Part shown: one piece after another, positions 58,229 through 64,000 of the stretch | Layout of the letters: each line of letters begins with the position of its first letter | How positions within the stretch are numbered: position 1 is the first letter of the stretch | NCBI GenBank assembly: GCA_029968055.1 | Contig: JASCNX010000002.1 | Span: 124,001 to 188,000 of the forward strand | Direction: 5' to 3' | Source of the DNA: Xenophilus aerolatus | GTDB taxonomy: Bacteria; Pseudomonadota; Gammaproteobacteria; Burkholderiales; Burkholderiaceae_C | Length of the DNA: 64,000 nt | The notes under the pieces: generated by a model | What the model was told of the DNA's origin: nothing | The model's input: only the letters and a program-made list of their open reading frames with translations | Database searches by the model: none | Made by a program: the position numbers and the translations under genes

Positions 58229-60523
58229 CTACGAATTCGATGGCGAGCGCTTCGGCTTCCAGCGCCGCAACAGCAGTGCGTTGGCCATCACGCTCACGCT
58301 CGACGCCGCCATCGCCGCCCCGGCCACCACAGGGCTGAGTACGCCCAGGGCCGCGAAGGGGATGCCGACCACGTTGTAGGCGAAGGCCCAGAACAGGTTC
58401 TGCCGGATCTTGCGCACGGTGCGGTGCGACAGCGTCAGCGCATCGCCGACCAGGGCCAGGTCGCCGCGCATCAGCGTGATGCCGGCCGCCTCCATCGCCA
58501 CGTCGGTGCCGTTGGCCATGGCCATGCCGACGTCGGCGGCAGCGAGTGCGGGCGCGTCGTTGGCGCCGTCGCCCACCATCGCGACGACGTGGCGATCGCC
58601 ATGCTTCAGTTCGGCCACCACCCTCGCCTTGTCGCCCGGCAGCACCTGCGCCCGGACGTCGGCAGGGTCGATGCCCACGCGCTGCGCCACGGCGCGTGCG
58701 GCCGCCGGGTTGTCGCCGGAGATCATCACCACGCGCAGGCCCGCCGCGCGCAGTCGGGCCACGGCCTCGGCCGCACCGGGCTTGGGCTCGTCGCTGAAGG
58801 CCAGCAGCGCCTCGGCGCGCGGCGCGGGGTCGAAGGCCAGCAGCACCGACACCGACGCGCCCTCGCGCAGGAAGCTTTCGGCGCGCGCCAGGTCGACGGC
58901 GACGCCCAGCTCCTCGCACCAGCGCAGGCTGGCGATGGCTCGGCGCACGCCCTCCACGCGGCCCTGCACGCCGCGGCCGGGCACGTTCTCCACCGCCTCG
59001 GCCGGCGGCGGTGCCAGGTGCTCGGCCTGCGCGGCCTGCACCACCGCGCGCGCCAGGGGGTGTTCGCTGCCGGCCTGCAGCGCCGCAGCCACCTGCAAGG
59101 CGCGCGCGCGGGCAGGCGCATCGTCGTGCACGGCCAGCGGCACCAGCGCACGCAGCACCGGCTCGCCACGCGTCAGCGTGCCGGTCTTGTCGAAGGCGAC
59201 GGTATCGACGCGGTGGGCGGTCTCCAGCGCCCGTGCGTCCTTGACCAGGATGCCGTGCCGCGCCGCCACGCCGGTGCCGGCCATCACGGCCACCGGCGTC
59301 GCCAGCCCGAGCGCACAGGGGCAGGCGATGACCAGCACCGCCACCGCATGCACCAGCGCCGTCTCCAGCCCCGCCCCGTACCAGCCCCAGGCCAGCCCGG
59401 TGAGGAGCGCGACGACCAGCACCGCCGGCACGAAGACGGCGGCCACGCGGTCGACCAGCTGCTGGATCGGTGCCTTGGCGGCCTGCGCATCCTCGACCAG
59501 GCGGATGATGCGGGCCAGCACGCTCTCGGCGCCCGTGGCCGTGACCTCGGCCACCAGCCGGCCATCGCCGTTGACCGAACCGCCCGTCAGCCGGTCGCCC
59601 GCCGCCTTGGCCACCGGCAGCGGCTCGCCGGTGAGCATCGATTCGTTGACGGCCGATTGCCCCTCGACCACGCGCGCGTCGGCCGGCACGCGCTCGTTGG
59701 GCCGCACCACCAGCAGGTCGCCCACGCGCAGTTCGGCCACCGGCACCTCGGTCTCTTCCACCTGCGGGCCGCGCTGGCGGCGCAGGTGCGCCACCTCGGG
59801 CCGCAATTGCTGCAGCGCCCGGATGGCGGCCGTGGCCTGCCGCTTGGCCCGCGTTTCCAGCCACTTGCCCAGCCGCACCAGCGCGATCACCACGGCCGAG
59901 GCCTCGAAGTACAGGTGCGGCTGGCCATGGCCCGCGTGCGGGCCAGCCGCCCAGCGCCACCACAGCCACAGCGACAGGCCGAAGGCCGCACTGGTGCCCA
60001 GCGCCACCAGCAGGTCCATGTTGCCGGTGCCGGCGCGCGCCGCATGCCAGCCGGCGCGGTAGAAGCGCGCCCCGAGCCAGAACTGCACCGGCGCGGCAAG
60101 CAGCAGCTGCACCCATGGCGGCAGCGTCGGATCGAGGCCGAAGGGCATGGCCAGCATCGGCAGCAGCAGCGGCAGGCACAGCAGCAGGCCGATCGCGACC
60201 GGCCCGACGCCCGCCCACGGCGACACCGCTTCCTCGGCCGCGGCGACGGCGGCGCGCGGCGCATAGCCGGCATCGCGCACGGCGCGGCTCAGGCGCGCAC
60301 GCAGCGCCTCGGACGCCTCGCCATCGGCCGGCGTGGCCTGCACGCGCGCGCTTTCGGTGGCGAGGTTGACGCTGGCGGCCGACACGCCCGGCACTTTCTG
60401 CAGCGCGCGCTCCACCCGCGACACGCAGGACGCGCAGGTCATGCCCTCGATGCCGAGGTCGAGCGTGAGCGGCGCCGACGGCATCGCGCGGGTGGTCGGG
60501 GAATGGGTGATCGGGACATCCAT
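58229..60523 (-). CDS. copA: Copper-exporting P-type ATPase CopA
   Basis: A 764-residue P1B-type ATPase. An N-terminal metal-binding domain with GMTCASC (Cys30/Cys33) is followed by eight membrane helices and the CPC site in [26 protein letters not shown] (phosphorylated Asp) and [30 protein letters not shown]. It exports Cu(I). The start ATG 60523 sits almost directly at the transcription start predicted by the CueR-type promoter (60531-60561), so the mRNA may be leaderless. copZ and cueR are divergent. Confidence 0.94.
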   Translation of the reverse strand: MDVPITHSPTTRAMPSAPLTLDLGIEGMTCASCVSRVERALQKVPGVSAASVNLATESARVQATPADGEASEALRARLSRAVRDAGYAPRAAVAAAEEAVSPWAGVGPVAIGLLLCLPLLLPMLAMPFGLDPTLPPWVQLLLAAPVQFWLGARFYRAGWHAARAGTGNMDLLVALGTSAAFGLSLWLWWRWAAGPHAGHGQPHLYFEASAVVIALVRLGKWLETRAKRQATAAIRALQQLRPEVAHLRRQRGPQVEETEVPVAELRVGDLLVVRPNERVPADARVVEGQSAVNESMLTGEPLPVAKAAGDRLTGGSVNGDGRLVAEVTATGAESVLARIIRLVEDAQAAKAPIQQLVDRVAAVFVPAVLVVALLTGLAWGWYGAGLETALVHAVAVLVIACPCALGLATPVAVMAGTGVAARHGILVKDARALETAHRVDTVAFDKTGTLTRGEPVLRALVPLAVHDDAPARARALQVAAALQAGSEHPLARAVVQAAQAEHLAPPPAEAVENVPGRGVQGRVEGVRRAIASLRWCEELGVAVDLARAESFLREGASVSVLLAFDPAPRAEALLAFSDEPKPGAAEAVARLRAAGLRVVMISGDNPAAARAVAQRVGIDPADVRAQVLPGDKARVVAELKHGDRHVVAMVGDGANDAPALAAADVGMAMANGTDVAMEAAGITLMRGDLALVGDALTLSHRTVRKIRQNLFWAFAYNVVGIPFAALGVLSPVVAGAAMAASSVSVMANALLLRRWKPKRSPSNS

Positions 60524-60530
60524 GGGACGA

Positions 60531-60561
60531 AGCCTGAGGCCTGACATCATGGCAAGGTCAA
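60531..60561 (-). promoter_or_regulatory. CueR-type promoter for copA
   Basis: On the minus strand: -35 TTGACC (60561-60556), 19-bp spacer containing CTTGCCATGATG, -10 CAGGCT (60536-60531). A 19-bp spacer is the hallmark of MerR/CueR-activated promoters. The half-dyad ACCTTGCC is present, but the second half is poorly conserved. Only eight bases separate the -10 from the copA ATG. Confidence 0.75.
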
Positions 60562-60608
60562 GCCCCCGCTGCCGGCGAGGTCGGTCCGGGGCCTGAGCGC
60601 GCGGACGC

Positions 60609-60639
60609 TTGACCTTGCCATGATGGAAAGGTTCAGACT
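60609..60639 (+). promoter_or_regulatory. CueR-type promoter for copZ-cueR
   Basis: -35 TTGACC (60609-60614), 19-bp spacer with the dyad ACCTTGCC-N5-GGAAAGGT (one mismatch from perfect), -10 CAGACT (60634-60639). It is the classic distorted-spacer CueR operator and shares GCTTGACCTTGCCATGATG with the copA promoter on the other strand. The copZ ATG is 37 bases downstream. Confidence 0.85.
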
Positions 60640-60675
60640 CTTCCACTGACACTGAACCAAGAAAGGAAATACGCC

Positions 60676-60888
60676 ATGAGCCAGAAATTCCAGGTCGAAG
60701 GCATGAGCTGCCAGCACTGCGTCCAGTCGGTGCAGAACGCGGTGTGGACGGTGGACCCGAAGGCCCAGGTCACCGTCGACCTGCCCACCGGCCATGTCGA
60801 CGTGCTGAGCGCCCAGCCCCGCAAGGACCTGGTCGCCGCCATCGAGGAGGCCGGCTACCGGGTACAGGGCGGGAACGACGCGGCCTGA
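60676..60888 (+). CDS. copZ: Copper chaperone CopZ
   Basis: A 70-residue HMA-domain chaperone with the metal motif GMSCQHC (Cys12/Cys15) and ending [16 protein letters not shown]. It carries Cu(I) to CopA. ATG 60676 has an AGGAAAT-type ribosome binding site. It is first in the copZ-cueR operon under the CueR promoter at 60609. Confidence 0.95.
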   Translation: MSQKFQVEGMSCQHCVQSVQNAVWTVDPKAQVTVDLPTGHVDVLSAQPRKDLVAAIEEAGYRVQGGNDAA

Positions 60889-60898
60889 GCGCCCGGCC

Positions 60899-61318
60899 AT
60901 GAACACCCCTGCGCCGGTGGCCATCGGCACCGCGGCCGAACGCTCGGGCGTGTCGGCGCGCATGGTGCGCCACTACGAAGGGCTGGGCCTGCTGCCCGCG
61001 GTGGCCCGCACCGAGGCCGGCTACCGCCAGTACACCGCGGCCGACATCCACACGCTGCGCTTCATCAAGCGCGCCCGCGACCTCGGCTTCTCCATGGACG
61101 AGATCGCCGAACTCGTCGGCCTGTGGCACAACCGCCGCCGCGCGAGCGCCAGCGTCAAGCGCATCGCAAAGAAGCATCTGGACGACCTGGAATCGCGCAT
61201 CGCCGGCTTGCAGGCCATGCAGCGCACCTTGTCGCACCTCGTCCATTGCTGCCACGGCGACGGCAGGCCGGACTGCCCCATCCTCGACGACCTGGCCGGC
61301 GGCACGCCGGCGCCCTGA
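60899..61318 (+). CDS. cueR: Cu(I)-responsive MerR-type regulator CueR
   Basis: A 139-residue MerR-family regulator: winged helix IGTAAERSGVSARMVRHYEGLGLL (about 9-32), dimerisation helix and the C-terminal metal loop with Cys118 and Cys126 (CHGDGRPDCP), the same eight-residue spacing as CueR Cys112/Cys120. It responds to Cu(I), Ag(I) or Au(I) and activates copA and copZ. It is ten bases after copZ and is probably autoregulated from the same promoter. Confidence 0.94.
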   Translation: MNTPAPVAIGTAAERSGVSARMVRHYEGLGLLPAVARTEAGYRQYTAADIHTLRFIKRARDLGFSMDEIAELVGLWHNRRRASASVKRIAKKHLDDLESRIAGLQAMQRTLSHLVHCCHGDGRPDCPILDDLAGGTPAP

Positions 61319-61389
61319 GACACCGCCCCGCGGGCCGCAACGGCCCGCCTTGGCGTTGAGCGGCCTGCTAGCGGCCGCGCACGTCCTCC

Positions 61390-61830
61390 GTCTCCCGCGT
61401 CTTCCTCATCCCCCTCGGGTTCTCCCCACAAAGCTTGGATAACTTTGTGGGCAACTCATGCACTTTGTTGTAAAGCTTTCGCAAGCTGTTGATTTATAAG
61501 GAGAAACAACAGTCTGCCACTTTTTTGTGCAGTGCACATTTCCGGCGGCGTGCCCGCCTTTCCCAGATTTCCGACGGCCTGTCAAAGGACAACTCTGGGG
61601 AGAATTTCCGCACAAGCGGGGCCTTATCCACAGGCCGGAGGCCCCGCTCGAGGTTGTTCGCCCGGCGGCGACAGCACGGACGCATGGGTGCGCACAGGGG
61701 TTGAGGCCCTGCAAGGCACTGTCGCCATTGGAAAAAACAGGCCTGTCCACAGCGGGGGCCGGCCCTTAGCTACTACTACTAATCTGAAATAGAAGACATA
61801 AGAGTGAATGCAAGGGGACAGCACCGTTGG
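61390..61830. other. Probable chromosomal replication origin (oriC)
   Basis: In an otherwise gene-free, locally AT-richer 633-bp stretch: an exact DnaA box TTATCCACA (61624-61632), a second box TGTCCACA (61744-61751), a GC-rich block GCGGGGGCCGGCCC (61752-61765) and the trio run CTACTACTACTAAT (61770-61783). An AT-rich patch follows. Box, GC block and DnaA trio in that order is the basal unwinding element of bacterial origins. Inverted box-like motifs (GGATAACTTTGTGG near 61437, GTGGGCAAC at 61447) and a DUE-like AT patch (61480-61530) add support. No dnaA gene is adjacent. Confidence 0.7.
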
Positions 61831-61951
61831 AAAAAAAGGCCGGGCCCGTTGCAGACGTGGGGTCCCGGGCGCCCAAAAGAAAAGGCCGACGGGTGCCGGC
61901 CTAAAGGAGGTGATGGGAAGAAGTTCGGCGGCTGGAGGCCGTCAGCGTGGC

Positions 61952-62959
61952 TCAGGCGCCGCGCACCAGCGCCATCACTTTTGCCGCATCCAGCGTCCTG
62001 GCCTGGGCCTGCATGTCCGGCAGGTAGCGCGACTGCAGCGTCTGCGCTTCCTGCACCACGCCCGCGAAGGCGTCTTTGAGCGTTTGCGCCGACAGCTGCC
62101 GCCCGCCGGCGTAGTAGCGCTTGGCCACATGGCCCAGCGCGTAGGTGCTGGCGAAGCTCATGCCCGAGCTCACGGCCTGCCGGCCCACGCCGCGCAGGAG
62201 CCCGCCGCCGACCTTGCCCAGCAGCCCGCCGAGCAGCTTGCGGCCTGCCTGCTCCAGGTACTGCGAGGTCAGGCCCACGCCGACGGTGGCCAGGAAATCC
62301 TTGATGTGGCCCTTGTCGAGCTCGTAGCCGTGGGCTTTGCCGACGCCGTACACCAGCTTCATCTGCAGCGGGATGATGGCCAGCGTGGACAAGGTCTCGG
62401 GCAGCAGCTCCAGGGCGCCGTTGAGGATCGACGCGCGCAGGATCTGCGCATCCAGCGCCGCCTCGTCGACCTCGGCCGCAGCCGGGGCGGGGGCCGTGGC
62501 CGGCAGGGATGCCGGCACCGGCACCGGGCCGGCCTGCACGGTGCCGATGCCGCTCAGCATGGCCTCCACCTCGGCGTTGTGCGCAAGGGGCGCCTCGGCC
62601 ACGGCCCGGGCCTGCTGGGCGAATTGCGCCGCCGGGCCGTCGGCCAGGCCCAGGGCACCCTGCAGTTCGGCCAGGAAGGCCTGTTCCGGCCCGCTCTGGG
62701 CGCCGTCGGCGTCGCAGACGCACACCGCCATCTCGTAGGCGAGCTGGCGCGCCTGCGGGCTCTGCAGGCCGGCCACGGCGTCGGCCAGCGAAACGCGCTT
62801 CATCAGCACGTCCTGGTACAGGCCCGAGAGGTCGCCGGCCTGGGCCAGCCCGTCGGCAATGCGGCGCACCTCGTCGCGCTCGCGGGCGTGTTTCTCGCCG
62901 TCGACGAAAGCGGCCATGAGGCAGAGGGTGACGATGCTGCGCGAATCCTGGGGTGTCAT
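61952..62959 (-). CDS. TerB-like protein with C-terminal DUF697-type region
   Basis: A 335-residue protein. The first 100 residues match the TerB-like helical bundle (SIVTLCLMAAFVDGEKHARERDEVRRIADGL, then MAVCVCDADGAQSGPEQAFLAELQGALGL). An Ala/Pro linker follows. Residues about 180-335 form a hydrophobic domain with ALELLPETLSTLAIIPLQMKLVYGVGKAHGYEL and repeated Gly-rich helices (LLGGLLGKVGGGLLRGVGRQAV), suggestive of DUF697-like membrane association. Function unknown. ATG 62959 is chosen by the family start; it borders the oriC-like region. Confidence 0.75.
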   Translation of the reverse strand: MTPQDSRSIVTLCLMAAFVDGEKHARERDEVRRIADGLAQAGDLSGLYQDVLMKRVSLADAVAGLQSPQARQLAYEMAVCVCDADGAQSGPEQAFLAELQGALGLADGPAAQFAQQARAVAEAPLAHNAEVEAMLSGIGTVQAGPVPVPASLPATAPAPAAAEVDEAALDAQILRASILNGALELLPETLSTLAIIPLQMKLVYGVGKAHGYELDKGHIKDFLATVGVGLTSQYLEQAGRKLLGGLLGKVGGGLLRGVGRQAVSSGMSFASTYALGHVAKRYYAGGRQLSAQTLKDAFAGVVQEAQTLQSRYLPDMQAQARTLDAAKVMALVRGA

Positions 62960-63148
62960 GCGGAAGCTCCTGAGGAAAGTGGAAATCGGATAGGGAATCG
63001 GATGCGGAATGGCAACAGCTTGCGGCCGCGGGGTCGCCGGCGGGCCCGTCAACCTCAATTACGTATTGAATACTTTCAGGCTACAAGCCACAATGCGAAC
63101 CCGCTCTGCCGTCTCATCCACCCCCTTTTTGCTCTTCGGAGAACGCCG

Positions 63149-63973
63149 TTGTTCGCTGCCGAAGCCCTGCACGACGCCCCCTTCCTCGGCTGGTTGAGGA
63201 CCTTGCTCGACATGCCGCCGCTGCGGCAGTGGCGCAAGTGGCTGTATCGGCGCCGCTTCCTCGACAACCCGGGCGACAGCCTCTTCATGGGCCGCTACCC
63301 GAGCTTCGAGGCGGCGTCGGCCGACCTGCCGTCCAGCCTGCCCGAGCCGATCGGGGGCGAGATCGTGCTGGGCCTGGAACGCAGCACCCAGGTGCGGCCC
63401 GACGACTACCCGCTGCTCTTCTGGCTGGGCCGCTCCTTCGACATCGGCCTGCGCACGGTGTTCGAGTTGGGGGGGCATGTGGGCATCAAGTACTACGCCT
63501 TCCGCCGCGTGCTGCCGCTGCCCGACGGCCTGCGCTGGACCGTGTGGGACCTGCCGCCGGTGGTCGAGCGCGGGACCGAGCTGGCCGCCATCCGCGCGCC
63601 CGAGGGCATGCTGCGCTTCACCACCGAGCTGGGCGAAGCGAGCGGCAGCGACATCCTGCTGGCGTCGGGCTCGCTGCCCTACTTTCCCGAGCGCCTGTCC
63701 GAGATCCTGGGCGAACTGCCGGCCAAGCCGCGGCGCATCCTGCTCAACGCAATCGCCGTGCACCCGAGCGAGACCTTCTACACCGTCAACAGCCTCACGC
63801 TGGCCTTCCGCGCCTACCGCATCCAGGCCTGGGAAGAGCTGCAGAACGAGCTCGAGGCCGCGGGCTACATGCGCCGCGATGTCTGGCGGAACGACGGCCA
63901 GCCGATCGAGGTGCCCTTCGAGCGCGATGGCGACCAGGTCTATTACGTCGGTGGCTGCTACGACTTGAGATAA
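63149..63973 (+). CDS. TIGR04325-type methyltransferase
   Basis: A 274-residue SAM-binding protein. The pattern is that of the TIGR04325 family: VFELGGHVGIKYYAFRRVL (the SAM-binding region, about 112-130), FTTELGEASGSDILLASGSLPYF (about 150-172) and PRRILLNAIAVHPSETFYTVNSLTLAFRAYRIQAWEEL. The family is found near cell-surface polysaccharide genes and other loci. The start is placed at TTG 63149 (MFAAEALHDAPFLGW); ATG 63212 would keep the domain and is an alternative. The substrate is unknown. Confidence 0.75.
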   Translation: MFAAEALHDAPFLGWLRTLLDMPPLRQWRKWLYRRRFLDNPGDSLFMGRYPSFEAASADLPSSLPEPIGGEIVLGLERSTQVRPDDYPLLFWLGRSFDIGLRTVFELGGHVGIKYYAFRRVLPLPDGLRWTVWDLPPVVERGTELAAIRAPEGMLRFTTELGEASGSDILLASGSLPYFPERLSEILGELPAKPRRILLNAIAVHPSETFYTVNSLTLAFRAYRIQAWEELQNELEAAGYMRRDVWRNDGQPIEVPFERDGDQVYYVGGCYDLR

Positions 63974-64000
63974 CCCACCCCCGTTTCGTCCGTGCTTCGC

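Noticed and set aside
1-64000. CRISPR arrays, rRNA or tRNA genes, insertion sequences or prophage genes
   Set aside because: No regular repeat-spacer array, no cloverleaf with a clear TPsiC arm, and no transposase or phage structural motif was seen on reading through.

Overview
The window is very GC-rich and almost fully coding. Its gene content and dispersed repeats suggest a beta-proteobacterium of the Comamonadaceae, most like Variovorax or Acidovorax (inference). The main pointers are the mnmG-rsmG-lysE-parA-hydrolase-parB order, a PutA without the N-terminal DNA-binding domain beside an Lrp-type regulator, a WS/DGAT acyltransferase and a phasin, and short GCTAT-N7-ATAGC palindromes. Two perfect parS sites and a DnaA-box/DnaA-trio region near 61.6 kb suggest that the window lies beside the chromosomal replication origin.

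0-9.3 kb: the end of a branched-chain amino acid ABC transporter (LivH partial, LivM, LivG, LivF), a Pr6Pr-type membrane protein and a VOC protein. A lower-GC island follows, holding two related orphan proteins flanked by attC-like palindromes (integron-cassette-like). Next come a YghU/YfcG-type GST, a fatty acid desaturase, a DUF3606 protein and a small membrane protein.

9.3-20 kb: PutA (proline to glutamate) diverges from an Lrp/AsnC regulator. An 843-bp repeat-rich gap follows, with a 114-bp inverted repeat around a shorter palindrome. Then come an AsmA-like protein, a hotdog thioesterase, a UraA/PyrP-type permease and a WS/DGAT acyltransferase with a histone-H1-like tail.

20-35 kb: minCDE (division-site placement), an alpha/beta hydrolase, a 41-residue membrane protein beside a TetR regulator that shares its operator motif, a phasin, a PaaI-type thioesterase, DUF2164, RcnB-like, RidA, an amino-acid-binding protein, a DadA-like dehydrogenase, an amidase with a divergent TetR regulator and two matching operators, LysR, a PduO-type cobalamin adenosyltransferase and a D-lactate/glycolate-type FAD dehydrogenase.

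35-48.8 kb: a CsgG-like lipoprotein, the parB-hydrolase-parA cluster, a LysE exporter, rsmG and mnmG (each carrying a parS site), a transglutaminase-like protease, DUF1328, a beta-class GST, an iron-sulfur (6-4) photolyase overlapping an MFS transporter, an old yellow enzyme and a tautomerase.

48.8-64 kb: a two-gene unit of a large protein (degenerate CHAT-like part plus a complete-looking transglutaminase-like triad) overlapping an alpha/beta hydrolase. Then come a YnfA-type protein, a TctD/TctE-like two-component system, an acyl-carrier-like protein, Ble-like, GNAT and YunG-like proteins, a ModA-like lipoprotein and a copper regulon (copA, copZ, cueR). A 633-bp gene-free region with oriC features follows, then a TerB-like protein and a TIGR04325-type methyltransferase. 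No rRNA, tRNA, CRISPR array or insertion sequence was seen.
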